Positions 1-8,041 of a DNA stretch of 64,000 nt are shown piece after piece. The translations under genes and the position numbers were made by a program. Position 1 is the stretch's first letter, and the number at the start of each line of letters is the position of its first letter. The notes under the pieces are model-generated. The model was not told the origin of the DNA. It saw nothing but the letters and a program-made list of their open reading frames with translations, and made no database searches. This stretch comes from Streptomyces abikoensis (GTDB lineage: Bacteria; Actinomycetota; Actinomycetes; Streptomycetales; Streptomycetaceae): NCBI RefSeq assembly GCF_014648775.1, contig NZ_BMRT01000004.1, forward strand, positions 372,001 to 436,000. The letters run 5' to 3'.

Positions 1-1086
1 CCAGGGGCTGATGGCCTCGGGGAGGATCTCGTCGAGGAAGGCGTAGCGGCGCAGGGTGGCCGGGGACTGGTCGTCGAAGGAGCGGACGTGCTGCCACCAC
101 GCGGCGATCTCCACCCAGCCGGGCGCCGACAGCGAGCCGCCGAACTCCTGGACGGACAGGGCGGCCGTCAGCCCCGCGAAGGCCAGCCGGTCGGCCAGCG
201 GCCACTCGGCGAGGGTGCCGGTGACGAAGCCGGCCACGAAGACGTCCCCCGCGCCGGTCGGGTCGAGCGCCTCGACGACGATCGCGGGCACCTCGGCGCT
301 CTCGCCGGTGCGCCCGTCCACCGCGTACGCGCCCCGCTCCCCCATCGTGACCACGGCCAGCGGCACCTTGTCCGTGAGGGCGCGGGCGGCGGCGCGGGGG
401 CAGTCGGTGCGGGTGTAGCGCATGGCCTCCTCGGCGTTGGGCAGGAACGCCTCGCAGTGCTCCAGGTCGGCGAGGTCCGCCGGGTCCCAGCGGCCGGTCT
501 CGTCCCAGCCGACGTCGGCGAAGACCCGGCTGCCCTGGCGGGCCGCCGTCGCGATCCACTCCTCCTGCCGACCGGGCATCAGCAGCCCCACGCAGGCCCG
601 CGCGGGCGGCGGGGTCTCGGGGGCGGGCTCCTCCGGCGGCGGCGCCTCGTGCCCGTGGGAGACCATCGTCCGCTCGCCCTCGTAGGCCATCGAGACGGTG
701 ACGGGGGAATGCCAGCCGGGCACCGTGCGCGAGAGGCTCAGGTCGATGCCCTCGCCCCGGGAGAGGGACTCCCAGCAGTACTCGCCGTACATGTCGTCGC
801 CGAACGCGGCGGCGAGCGAGGTGCGCAGGCCCAGCCGGGCCAGGGCGGTGGCCATGTTGGCGACGCCGCCGGGGCTGGAGCCCATGCCGCGCGCCCAGGA
901 CTCGGTGCCGCGCACGGGGGCGGAGTCCAGGCCGGTGAAGATGATGTCGAGGAAGACGGTCCCGGTCAGATAGACGTCCGTGGGCGGGTCGCTCTCGGTG
1001 CGGAGCGCGGCGAGCGGGTCGAGGACCGGCGCCGTTCCCTCGAAGCGTTCTCCGCGGACACCTGTGTGGGTGGAAGAGGCCGTCAT
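1..1086 (-). CDS. PfkB/ribokinase-family carbohydrate kinase, 3' end outside the window
   Basis: Phosphorylates a sugar or related substrate with ATP in the cytoplasm; the substrate cannot be read from sequence. The visible 362 codons start at ATG 1086. They carry an early GGVANMATALARLG stretch (PfkB signature 1, about residues 75-90) and DPTGAGDVF (about 275-283), which holds the anion-hole GAGD and the catalytic Asp. Translation is still open at base 1, so the C-terminus lies outside the window. It is divergent from a GH4 glycosidase across a 79-bp gap with a 12-bp palindrome, which suggests joint control and a shared sugar pathway. Family assignment is firm; specificity (fructo-, ribo- or other kinase) is open. 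Confidence 0.9.
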   Translation of the reverse strand, partial: MTASSTHTGVRGERFEGTAPVLDPLAALRTESDPPTDVYLTGTVFLDIIFTGLDSAPVRGTESWARGMGSSPGGVANMATALARLGLRTSLAAAFGDDMYGEYCWESLSRGEGIDLSLSRTVPGWHSPVTVSMAYEGERTMVSHGHEAPPPEEPAPETPPPARACVGLLMPGRQEEWIATAARQGSRVFADVGWDETGRWDPADLADLEHCEAFLPNAEEAMRYTRTDCPRAAARALTDKVPLAVVTMGERGAYAVDGRTGESAEVPAIVVEALDPTGAGDVFVAGFVTGTLAEWPLADRLAFAGLTAALSVQEFGGSLSAPGWVEIAAWWQHVRSFDDQSPATLRRYAFLDEILPEAISPW

Positions 1087-1120
1087 GCTCGCTCGTCGCT
1101 CCTCTCGAGGATGCACGAAA

Positions 1121-1132
1121 TGCGGATCCGCA
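1121..1132. promoter_or_regulatory. Perfect 12-bp palindrome between divergent sugar genes (operator candidate)
   Basis: TGCGGATCCGCA is self-complementary and lies midway between the kinase start (1086) and the GH4 start (1166). A TACGTT hexamer at 1153-1158 lies 7 bases before the GH4 ATG, as expected for a leaderless mRNA, and no purine-rich ribosome binding site is visible. The regulator is not in the visible neighbourhood. Confidence 0.4.
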
Positions 1133-1165
1133 CAGTGTGCCCGATGCTGCGGTACGTTCCGTCCC

Positions 1166-2491
1166 ATGAGGCTCACCATTCTCGGCGGCGGTGGATTCCG
1201 GGTGCCTCTGGTGCACCGGGCCCTGCTGGACGACGCCCGGCGCGACGCCCCGGGCCGCTGCACGGAGCTCGTGCTCCACGACACCGACTCCGCGCGCATG
1301 AGGGTGATCGCCTCCGTGCTGGACGCCCAGGCCGCCGGGGTGCCCCGGGCCCCCTCCGTACGGCTCGCGGAGGACCTGGACGACGCGCTGCGCGGGGCCG
1401 ACTTCGTCTTCTCCGCGATCCGGGTGGGCGGCACGGCCGGCCGGGTCATGGACGAGCGGATCCCGCTCGCCGAGGGCGTCCTGGGCCAGGAGACCGTCGG
1501 CGCGGGCGGCGTGCTCTACGGGCTCCGCACGGTCCTGGTGGCCACGGACATCGCCGAACGGGTCGCGCGGATCGCCCCGGACGCGTGGGTCATCAACTTC
1601 ACCAACCCCGCCGGGATGGTGACGGAGGCGATGTCCGCCGTGCTCGGCCCGCGCGTCATCGGCATCTGCGATTCACCCGTGGGGCTGGTCCGTCGCGCCG
1701 CGCGGGCGGCGGGCGCGGACCCGGAGTCGCTCACCTACGACTACGTGGGCCTCAACCACCTGGGCTGGCTGCGCTCGTTGACCCGGGACGGCGAGGACCT
1801 GCTGCCGGGGCTGCTGCGCGACGAGGCGGCCCTGGCCTCCTTCGAGGAGGGCAAGCTCTTCGGCGCCCGCTGGCTCCGGGCGCTCGGCGCCCTGCCCAAC
1901 GAATACCTCCACTACTACTACTTCCGCCGCGAGACCCTGCGTTCGGTCATGGAGTCGGCGGTGACCCGCGGCGAGTTCCTCGACCAGCAGCAGGGCGACT
2001 TCTTCACCCGCGCGGCCGCGGCGCCCGAGCGCTCCTTCGAGCTGTGGGAGCACACCCGGCTGCGCCGCGAGGAGACGTACATGGCCGAGAGCCGCGCGGC
2101 GACCGGCGGCTGGGAGCGCGACACCTGCGACCTGGACGGCGGCGGCTACGACCAGGTGGCGCTCGCCCTGATGCGGGCGATCAGCGCGGACGAACGGACC
2201 CGGCTGATCCTCAACGTGCCGAACGGGCTGACGGTCCCCGCCCTGGACTCCGCCGCCATCATCGAGACGGTGTGCGAGGTCGGCGCGAAGGGCGCCCGGC
2301 CGCTGCCGTGCGCCCCGCTGCGGGAGGACCAGCTGGGGCTGATGCTCCAGCTCAAGGCCGTCGAGCGGGCGGCGATCGAGGCGGCGCTCCACGAGGACCG
2401 CGACGCGGCGCTCCGCGCGCTGGCGCTCCACCCGCTGGTCGACTCCCCGGCGGTCGCCGCCCGCATCCTGAGCCGAGCGGGCCTGGGATAG
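1166..2491 (+). CDS. Glycoside hydrolase family 4 protein (6-phospho-beta-glucosidase-like)
   Basis: GH4 enzymes hydrolyse glycosides by an NAD+ and Mn2+ dependent redox-elimination mechanism. The 441-aa protein opens with a Rossmann loop (LGGGGFRVP, residues 6-14), has CDSP with the metal-binding Cys at about residue 169, and VGLNHLGW at about 194-201, all typical of the family; length is normal. Start chosen at ATG 1166, because upstream in-frame codons would run into the divergent promoter. It is divergently paired with a PfkB kinase. The tetrapeptide after the Cys helps separate GH4 specificities: CN(V/I)P is usual for 6-phospho-beta-glucosidases, and CDMP for 6-phospho-alpha-glucosidases. 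The usual product name may therefore be wrong. The neighbouring kinase, with no PTS gene nearby, hints that the substrate is phosphorylated by the kinase or is not phosphorylated. Confidence 0.9.
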   Translation: MRLTILGGGGFRVPLVHRALLDDARRDAPGRCTELVLHDTDSARMRVIASVLDAQAAGVPRAPSVRLAEDLDDALRGADFVFSAIRVGGTAGRVMDERIPLAEGVLGQETVGAGGVLYGLRTVLVATDIAERVARIAPDAWVINFTNPAGMVTEAMSAVLGPRVIGICDSPVGLVRRAARAAGADPESLTYDYVGLNHLGWLRSLTRDGEDLLPGLLRDEAALASFEEGKLFGARWLRALGALPNEYLHYYYFRRETLRSVMESAVTRGEFLDQQQGDFFTRAAAAPERSFELWEHTRLRREETYMAESRAATGGWERDTCDLDGGGYDQVALALMRAISADERTRLILNVPNGLTVPALDSAAIIETVCEVGAKGARPLPCAPLREDQLGLMLQLKAVERAAIEAALHEDRDAALRALALHPLVDSPAVAARILSRAGLG

Positions 2492-2507
2492 AGCTCCGGC
2501 TCTCGCG

Positions 2508-2566
2508 TGGCACCGCTGTGGCGCCACGCGGCACCGAGTGGCGCAACATAACGCCATCCGGCGTCA
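2508..2566. promoter_or_regulatory. Upstream block of six helically phased TGGYGCCA-like boxes
   Basis: Eight-base boxes start at 2508 (TGGCACCG), 2519 (TGGCGCCA), 2529 (CGGCACCG), 2539 (TGGCGCAA), 2549 (TAACGCCA) and 2559 (CGGCGTCA), so spacings are 11, 10, 10, 10 and 10 bp. All would face the same side of the helix. The block lies between the GH4 stop and a terminator hairpin, upstream of a ribbon-helix-helix gene. Probable cooperative operator for that protein (inference). Confidence 0.55.
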
Positions 2567-2578
2567 TTCCACACCCCA

Positions 2579-2605
2579 AAGGCGCGCGGCCAGGCCGCGC
2601 GCCTT
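2579..2605. terminator. Terminator hairpin downstream of the GH4 gene
   Basis: A 13-bp self-complementary stem (AAGGCGCGCGGCC / GGCCGCGCGCCTT) is followed by CTCGTTTT. It would end GH4 transcription and separate it from the next operon. Confidence 0.75.
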
Positions 2606-2620
2606 CTCGTTTTCCAGTCC

Positions 2621-2672
2621 CGGCGCCATCCCCTCTTGCGCATGGCGCCATCGTGGTGCCACAATGGCGTCA
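2621..2672 (+). promoter_or_regulatory. Promoter with phased TGGYGCCA operators overlapping a leaderless start
   Basis: Boxes at 2621 (CGGCGCCA), 2643 (TGGCGCCA), 2654 (TGGTGCCA) and 2665 (TGGCGTCA) are spaced 22, 11 and 11 bp. A possible -35 TTGCGC (2636-2641) and -10 CACAAT (2660-2665) have an 18-bp spacer. The -10 ends 6 bases before ATG 2672, and no Shine-Dalgarno is present, so the mRNA is probably leaderless. The last three boxes fill the spacer, the -10 and the start codon, an arrangement that suits autorepression by the encoded ribbon-helix-helix protein. Confidence 0.55.
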
Positions 2673-3148
2673 TGGACCTCACCCCATACGTCGACTCCCT
2701 CCGCCGCGAACTCGCGGTGGCCGCCGAGGCCGGTGGCGACGAAGCCCGCGAGCTGGCCGAGAAGCTCACCGCCCCTCTGGAGGCGGCGGCCCGGCTGACC
2801 CTGCTCGACGCGCTCTCCGCCGCGATGGACGAGGTCACCCGCGAGCTCGCCCCGGGCTCGGTCGACGTACGGCTGCGCGGACTGGACCCCGACTTCGTGG
2901 TGACACCACCGCCCGCCGAACCGTTCAAGGCGCGGACACCACCGCCCGCCGACGGCGACGAGGACGGCACCACCGCCCGCGTCAACCTGCGCCTGCCGGC
3001 CCACCTCAAGGCCCGCGCCGAGGAGGCCGCGAACCGCGACGGCCTGTCGGTCAACGCGTGGCTGGTACGGGCCGTTTCGGCCGCGGTCGACACCGGACCC
3101 GCCACCGGCGACCGGCCGCGCACGACGGAACAGGGCTGGGCACGCTAG
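2672..3148 (+). CDS. HicB-like ribbon-helix-helix regulator
   Basis: Probable DNA-binding repressor of its own operon. The 158-aa protein has an N-terminal helical part (1-60) of unknown role and a proline-rich linker. A C-terminal ribbon-helix-helix module (about 102-140) shows an Arg/Asn/Leu-alternating strand (TARVNLRLPAHLK) and then two helices with GLSVNAWLVRAV, the layout seen in HicB/Arc-type antitoxins. No HicA-like toxin is adjacent, so a toxin-antitoxin role is not supported here. The next genes encode a DUF4097 protein and an ABC exporter, 65 bases downstream on the same strand. The start at ATG 2672 is fixed by the promoter geometry, with the operator boxes reaching the start codon. 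Confidence 0.8.
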   Translation: MDLTPYVDSLRRELAVAAEAGGDEARELAEKLTAPLEAAARLTLLDALSAAMDEVTRELAPGSVDVRLRGLDPDFVVTPPPAEPFKARTPPPADGDEDGTTARVNLRLPAHLKARAEEAANRDGLSVNAWLVRAVSAAVDTGPATGDRPRTTEQGWAR

Positions 3149-3212
3149 CCCACCCCACTGCTCCACCCACAGCTTTCGAAGACTCAAGAAGACTCAAGAG
3201 GACGGGACACCC

Positions 3213-4058
3213 ATGCCTTCTTTCGACACCCCCGCGCCCATCTCGGTCACCGCCCACGTGGAGGCCGGCTCCATCCGGTTCATCGCGGGCGACCGCCCCG
3301 ACACCCTCGTCGAGGTCCTGCCCCGCGACCCGAGGAAGGAGCTGGACGCGCGGGCCGCCGACCAGACCGAGGTGACGTACGCGGGCGGCGTACTGACCCT
3401 GCGGACGCCCAGGTCGCGCTACCTCGTCGGGCGCACCGGCGTCGTCGACGTGACGGTCGAACTGCCCACGGGCTCCCGCGTCGACATGACCGGCGCCTGG
3501 GCCCAGGTGCTCGGCGAGGGCCGGCTCGGGGAGGTCCGCGTGAAGACCTCCTCCGGCGACGTCCGTCTCGACGCGACCGGCCCGCTGCACCTGAAGGCGT
3601 CGCACGGCTCGATCACCGTGGACCGGGCCGAGGGCACGGCCGAGATCACCACCAGCTCCGGCAGCCTGCGCGTCGGCCTCGTCGACGGCTCCGCCGTCCT
3701 GAAGAACTCCCACGGCACCACGACCGTCGGCACCGCCACCGGCGAGCTGCGGGTGAGCAACTCCACCGGCGACATCGACATCCGGCGCGCCGCGGGCTCG
3801 GTCACCGCCACCACCGCCCACGGCACCCTGCGCGTGGGCGAGGTGGCCCGCGGCACCGTCCGGTTGGAGACCTCCCACGGCTCCATCGAGGTCGGCGTCC
3901 GCGCCGGGACGGCCGCCTGGCTCGACGTCGACCCGGGCTCCGGCCGGGTGCGCAACGTGCTCACCGCGACGGAGGCCCCGGCGGCGACCGAGGACACCGT
4001 CGAGATCCACGCCCGCACCCGGCACGGCAACATCGACATCCTCCGCGCCAAGGCCTGA
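3213..4058 (+). CDS. DUF4097-family beta-strand repeat protein
   Basis: Function unknown. The 281-aa protein is almost entirely short beta strands rich in Thr, Gly, Val and Ser. Recurring SSGDVRLDATG, SHGSITVDRAEG, SSGSLRVGLVDG and SNSTGDIDIRRAAG units of about 18-20 residues predict a right-handed beta-solenoid, which is the DUF4097 pattern. There is no signal peptide or membrane helix, so it is probably cytoplasmic. A plausible ribosome binding site (AAGAGGACGGGA) precedes ATG 3213. It lies between the ribbon-helix-helix regulator and an ABC exporter, an arrangement I recall from other Streptomyces. The context suggests envelope stress sensing or exporter regulation, but nothing in the sequence proves it. 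Confidence 0.85.
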   Translation: MPSFDTPAPISVTAHVEAGSIRFIAGDRPDTLVEVLPRDPRKELDARAADQTEVTYAGGVLTLRTPRSRYLVGRTGVVDVTVELPTGSRVDMTGAWAQVLGEGRLGEVRVKTSSGDVRLDATGPLHLKASHGSITVDRAEGTAEITTSSGSLRVGLVDGSAVLKNSHGTTTVGTATGELRVSNSTGDIDIRRAAGSVTATTAHGTLRVGEVARGTVRLETSHGSIEVGVRAGTAAWLDVDPGSGRVRNVLTATEAPAATEDTVEIHARTRHGNIDILRAKA

Positions 4059-4095
4059 CCGGCCCCTCTTTCACACCTCACGAACGGGAGGGCCC

Positions 4096-5079
4096 ATGCC
4101 TTCGTCTGTCATGCCCACGTCGCCCCTGTCCTCGTCGCCCATGGCCGTCTCCGCCACCGGTCTGCGCAAGTCCTACGGCGACAAGACCGTCCTCGACGGC
4201 ATCGATCTGCGCATCCCGGCCGGGTCCGTGTTCGCGCTCCTCGGTCCCAACGGCGCAGGCAAGACCACCACCGTGCAGATCCTCTCCACGCTCATCACCG
4301 CCGACGGCGGACAGGCGCGGGTGGCGGGCCACGACGTCGCCGCCTCCCCGGACGGGGTGCGCGCCGCGATCGGCGTCACCGGGCAGTTCTCCGCCGTCGA
4401 CGGGCTGATCACCGGCGAGGAGAACATGCTCCTCATGGCGGACCTCCACCACCTGTCCAAGCGCGAGGGACGACGGGTCACCGCCGAGCTGCTGGAGCGG
4501 TTCGGCCTCACCGAGGCGGCGAAGAAGCCCGCCTCCACCTACTCCGGCGGCATGAAACGCCGCCTCGACATCGCCATGACCCTCGTCGGCGACCCGCGGA
4601 TCATCTTCCTCGACGAGCCGACCACCGGTCTCGACCCGCGCTCCCGCCACAACATGTGGCAGATCATCCGTGAGCTCGTCTCCGGCGGCGTCACCGTCTT
4701 CCTCACCACCCAGTACCTGGACGAGGCCGACGAACTCGCCGACCGCATCGCCGTGCTGAACGGCGGCAGGATCGCCGCCGAGGGCACCGCCGAGGAGCTC
4801 AAGCGGCTCGTCCCCGGCGGACACGTCCGGCTCCGCTTCTCCGACCCGGCCGCGTACCGGAACGCCGCCCTCGCGCTCCGCGAGGTCACCAGGGACGACG
4901 AGGCGCTGGCGCTGCAGATCCCCAGCGACGGCACCCAGCGCGAGCTGCGCTCCATCCTCGACTGGCTGGACTCCGCCGGCATCGAGGCGGACGAGCTGAC
5001 CGTCCACACCCCCGACCTCGACGACGTGTTCTTCGCCCTGACCGGCAGCACCGACCAGCCGAAGGAGGCTGTCCGATGA
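4096..5079 (+). CDS. ABC transporter ATP-binding protein, DrrA-like
   Basis: Energises export by the adjoining permease. The 327-aa protein has Walker A GPNGAGKTT (50-58), Q-loop region VTGQF (94-98), signature SGGMKR (150-155), Walker B RIIFLDEP (168-175) and D-loop GLDPRS. The switch position reads TTQYLDEAD, with Gln in place of the usual His, as is common in DrrA-type drug exporters. A C-terminal domain of about 100 residues follows. Start at ATG 4096 is backed by the ACGGGAGGG ribosome binding site. In-frame Met codons at residues 6 and 16 lack equally good sites. It overlaps the permease by the ATGA at 5076-5079, so the two are co-translated. Confidence 0.93.
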   Translation: MPSSVMPTSPLSSSPMAVSATGLRKSYGDKTVLDGIDLRIPAGSVFALLGPNGAGKTTTVQILSTLITADGGQARVAGHDVAASPDGVRAAIGVTGQFSAVDGLITGEENMLLMADLHHLSKREGRRVTAELLERFGLTEAAKKPASTYSGGMKRRLDIAMTLVGDPRIIFLDEPTTGLDPRSRHNMWQIIRELVSGGVTVFLTTQYLDEADELADRIAVLNGGRIAAEGTAEELKRLVPGGHVRLRFSDPAAYRNAALALREVTRDDEALALQIPSDGTQRELRSILDWLDSAGIEADELTVHTPDLDDVFFALTGSTDQPKEAVR

Positions 5080-5864
5080 GCTCCCTCGCCCACACCCTGC
5101 GCGACTCGTCCACGATGCTGCGCCGCAATCTCCTCCACGCGCGGCGCTACCCGTCGATGACGCTCAACCTGCTGCTGACGCCGATCATCCTGCTGCTGCT
5201 CTTCGTCTACGTCTTCGGCGACGTGATGAGCGCGGGCATGGGCGGTGGCGCCGACCGCTCCCAGTACATCGCCTACGTCGTGCCGGGCATCCTGATGATG
5301 ACCATCGGAGGCACCGTGGTCGGCACCGCGGTCTCCGTCGCCAACGACATGACCGAGGGCATCATCGCCCGCTTCCGCACGATGCCGATCCACCGGGGTT
5401 CCGTGCTCATCGGGCACGTCATCGGCAGCGTGCTGCAGTCGGTCGCCTCCGTCGTCCTCGTGGGCGCCGTCGCCGTGGCCATCGGCTTCCGGGCCCCGGA
5501 CGCCACGGCCCTGGAGTGGCTGGCGGCGTTCGGGCTGATGACGCTGGTCGCGCTGGCCCTCACCTGGATCGCGGTGGGGATGGGCCTGGTCAGCCCGAAC
5601 GCGGAGGCGGCCAGCAACAACGCGATGCCGCTGATCGTCCTGCCGCTCATCTCCAGCGCCTTCGTCCCCGTCGACGCGATGCCGGGCTGGTTCCAGCCGG
5701 TCGCCCAGTACCAGCCGTTCACCCCGGCCATCGAGACCCTGCGCGGGCTGCTGCTCGGCACCGGGATCGGTGACAACGGATGGCTCGCGGTCGCCTGGTG
5801 CCTGGGCCTGACGGCACTCGGCTACTGCTGGTCGAAGCGGGTCTTCGACCGCGACCCGAAGTAA
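5076..5864 (+). CDS. ABC-2 type permease, DrrB-like
   Basis: Membrane half of the exporter encoded with the preceding ATPase. The 262 residues form about six hydrophobic helices: roughly 27-50, 64-88, 111-137, 145-168, 176-194 and 233-252. The DrrB-like segment MTEGIIARFRTMPIHRGSV lies before the third helix. Length is normal for a DrrB-family subunit. The start overlaps the ATPase stop. The likely substrate is a hydrophobic drug or lipid, but no resistance target or biosynthetic genes flank the pair, so the substrate is unknown. Confidence 0.92.
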   Translation: MSSLAHTLRDSSTMLRRNLLHARRYPSMTLNLLLTPIILLLLFVYVFGDVMSAGMGGGADRSQYIAYVVPGILMMTIGGTVVGTAVSVANDMTEGIIARFRTMPIHRGSVLIGHVIGSVLQSVASVVLVGAVAVAIGFRAPDATALEWLAAFGLMTLVALALTWIAVGMGLVSPNAEAASNNAMPLIVLPLISSAFVPVDAMPGWFQPVAQYQPFTPAIETLRGLLLGTGIGDNGWLAVAWCLGLTALGYCWSKRVFDRDPK

Positions 5865-5899
5865 CCGGGACCCGAAGTAGCCGGGACGGACGACCGTGC

Positions 5900-5938
5900 G
5901 GGCGGCGTACTCCGACATCACGTCGGCGCACGCCGCCC
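5900..5938. terminator. Bidirectional terminator between convergent genes
   Basis: GGGCGGCGT (5900-5908) pairs with ACGCCGCCC (5930-5938), with a nested CCGAC/GTCGG pair inside. It lies in the 107-bp gap between the permease and the convergent mscR gene. Confidence 0.6.
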
Positions 5939-5971
5939 CGTCGGCGTTCCCCTACAGTCGCTCGCCCAGGA

Positions 5972-7057
5972 TCAGAAGACGACCACCGACCGCAGCACAT
6001 CGCCCTCGTGCATGCGGGCGAACGCCTTCTCCACGTCGCCCAGCCCGATCGTCTCGGTGACGAACGCGCCGAGGTCCAGCCGGCCCTGCAGGTGGAGGTC
6101 CACCAGCATCGGGAAGTCCCGCGAGGGCAGGCAGTCGCCGTACCAGGACGACTTCAGCGCGCCGCCCCGCCCGAAGACGTCCAGGAGCGGCAGCTCCAGC
6201 TTCATCTCCGGCGTCGGCACGCCGACGAGGACGACCGTGCCGGCGAGGTCACGGGCGTAGAAAGCCTGCTCGTAGGTCTCGGGGCGGCCGACGGCCTCGA
6301 TGACGACGTCCGCGCCGTGGCCGCCGGTGAGCTCGCGGATCGCCTCGACGGGATCGGTGGAGCGGGAGTTCACCGTGTGGGTGGCGCCCATCTCGCGCGC
6401 CTTCGCGAGCTTGCGGTCGTCGATGTCCACGGCGATGATCCGGGCCGCGCCCGCCAGGCGGGAGCCCGCGATCGCCGCGTCGCCGACGCCGCCGCAGCCG
6501 ATGACGGCGACGGAGTCGCCGCGGCCCACGCCGCCGGTGTTGATGGCGGCGCCGATGCCGGCCATCACGCCGCAGCCGAGCAGGCCCGCCACCTCCGGGG
6601 CGACCGCGGGGTCGACCTTGGTGCACTGACCCGCCGCGACCAGCGTCTTCTCGGCGAACGCGCCGATGCCGAGCGCGGGCGACAGCTCCGTGCCGTCCTT
6701 CAGGGTCATCTTCTGCTTGGCGTTGTGCGTGTTGAAGCAGTACTGGGGGCGGCCGCGCAGACAGGCCCGGCACTGGCCGCAGACGGCCCGCCAGTTGAGG
6801 ATCACGAAGTCGCCCGGGGCCACCTCGGTGACGCCCTCGCCCACGGACTCGACGACGCCCGCCGCCTCGTGGCCGAGGAGGAAGGGGAAGTCGTCGTTGA
6901 TGCCACCCTGCTTGTAGTGGAGGTCGGTGTGGCACACGCCGCAGGCCTGGACCTTCACCACGGCCTCGCCCGGACCCGGGTCCGGTACCACGATCGTCTC
7001 CACCCGCACCGGCTCGTTCTTCCCCGGTGCGATGACTCCGCGTACTTCCTGCGCCAT
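5972..7057 (-). CDS. mscR: S-(hydroxymethyl)mycothiol dehydrogenase
   Basis: Oxidises the formaldehyde-mycothiol adduct with NAD+, and in some actinobacteria reduces S-nitrosomycothiol; cytoplasmic detoxification. The 361-aa zinc medium-chain alcohol dehydrogenase begins [14 protein letters not shown]. It has the catalytic zinc Cys in CGVCHTD, the GHEAAGVV loop, four structural-zinc cysteines in the [15 protein letters not shown] segment, and the nucleotide fold motif [10 protein letters not shown]. All are intact and length is normal. ATG 7057 was chosen because family members start at MAQ; a longer frame to 7138 adds an unrelated Arg-rich tail. Unlike many genomes, no MBL hydrolase partner follows it. 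Confidence 0.93.
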   Translation of the reverse strand: MAQEVRGVIAPGKNEPVRVETIVVPDPGPGEAVVKVQACGVCHTDLHYKQGGINDDFPFLLGHEAAGVVESVGEGVTEVAPGDFVILNWRAVCGQCRACLRGRPQYCFNTHNAKQKMTLKDGTELSPALGIGAFAEKTLVAAGQCTKVDPAVAPEVAGLLGCGVMAGIGAAINTGGVGRGDSVAVIGCGGVGDAAIAGSRLAGAARIIAVDIDDRKLAKAREMGATHTVNSRSTDPVEAIRELTGGHGADVVIEAVGRPETYEQAFYARDLAGTVVLVGVPTPEMKLELPLLDVFGRGGALKSSWYGDCLPSRDFPMLVDLHLQGRLDLGAFVTETIGLGDVEKAFARMHEGDVLRSVVVF

Positions 7058-7150
7058 GATCTCGTGCCCCACCCTTCGTGTCGCTGGTCCGCACACCACG
7101 GTACGCCCAAACGATCTTTCTCCGCGCGTAGACATCACTACGCCAGAACC

Positions 7151-7179
7151 TTGACCCCGTCCGGCTCAGGGCTTAGCTT
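7151..7179 (+). promoter_or_regulatory. Vegetative-type promoter for the secreted phosphatase gene
   Basis: TTGACC (7151-7156) and TAGCTT (7174-7179) are separated by 17 bp and resemble the HrdB consensus TTGACN-17/18-TANNNT. They lie 36 bases before the next start codon, leaving room for a short leader with the site CCAGGAG. Confidence 0.6.
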
Positions 7180-7214
7180 CGCGCTGCACCGTCCTTGTTA
7201 CCCAGGAGTCACCA

Positions 7215-8015
7215 GTGTCGCTCTCCCTGAAGTCCACGCGTGTGCGCGTCGCCGCCGCCACCGCCGCCCTCGCCGTCGGCGCCGGCCTGTACACCGCGGG
7301 CGCCGCCTCCGCCGACCACGCGGTGCCCCGCACGGACAAGGAGATACCGAACCTCACCCAGGTCCAGGACAAGATCAAGGCCTTCTACGGCGACACCGTC
7401 GACGCCTCCGGCCAGCACTACGCCTCGCCGGACAGCAACTACGCCAAGCAGCTCGCCGACATCCAGAAGAAGGCCAAGGCCCAGCTGGAGAACGTCGCCC
7501 GCAACACCCAGCACGCCAAGAAGGGCGCGAAGAAGCCCGCCATCGTCCTGGACGTGGACGACACGACCCTCCTGACCTACAACTACGAGCTCCAGCAGGG
7601 CTTCCACTTCACGCCGGAGTCGCAGGACGCCTACCTGAAGTCCACCGACATGACGGCCGTCTTCGGCATGCCCAAGCTGGTCAACTGGGCCCAGTCCAAG
7701 GGCATCGAGGTCTTCTTCGTCACCGGCCGCGACGAGCACCAGCGCGACTGGAGCGTCCGCAACCTCAAGAACGCCGGCTACAAGCCCGCCGCCGACGCCT
7801 CCCACTTCTTCCTGAAGAACAAGAAGACCCCGCCGGCCTACCTCGCCTGCGGCGCCAAGTGCACGACGGTCGAGTACAAGGCGGGCACCCGCAAGTACAT
7901 CGAGTCCAAGGGCTTCGAGATCGTCGCCAACTTCGGCGACCAGTACAGCGACCTGCAGGGCGGCTACGCGAAGCGCACCTACAAGCTGCCGAACCCGATG
8001 TACTTCCTGCCGTAA
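7215..8015 (+). CDS. Secreted HAD-superfamily (class III/B-like) acid phosphatase
   Basis: Probable extracellular phosphomonoesterase. Residues 1-34 form a Sec signal peptide with a basic start, a hydrophobic Ala/Val stretch and an AGAASA cleavage region. HAD motif I DVDDT is at 113-117 (nucleophile Asp113, acid/base Asp115). Motif II Thr lies in FFVTGRDE (about 167-174), and the acidic motif in NFGDQYSD near residue 237. The 266-aa length fits HAD-IIIB acid phosphatases. GTG start at 7215 with CCAGGAG upstream. Its role in phosphate scavenging is inference; I do not see a clear PHO box. Confidence 0.88.
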   Translation: MSLSLKSTRVRVAAATAALAVGAGLYTAGAASADHAVPRTDKEIPNLTQVQDKIKAFYGDTVDASGQHYASPDSNYAKQLADIQKKAKAQLENVARNTQHAKKGAKKPAIVLDVDDTTLLTYNYELQQGFHFTPESQDAYLKSTDMTAVFGMPKLVNWAQSKGIEVFFVTGRDEHQRDWSVRNLKNAGYKPAADASHFFLKNKKTPPAYLACGAKCTTVEYKAGTRKYIESKGFEIVANFGDQYSDLQGGYAKRTYKLPNPMYFLP

Positions 8016-8041
8016 GGCTCTTGGGGAGGGAGCGGGGCCGC

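Noticed and set aside
2672-3148. A HicA-HicB toxin-antitoxin module
   Set aside because: No HicA-type double-stranded RNA-binding toxin gene is adjacent on either strand, and the operon continues with DUF4097 and ABC genes.
88-3375. Long open frame of over 1,000 codons on the plus strand across the kinase, GH4 and regulator genes
   Set aside because: It is opposite to or out of phase with clear genes, has no domain, and its Arg/Gly/Ala-rich composition is the usual G+C-rich shadow.
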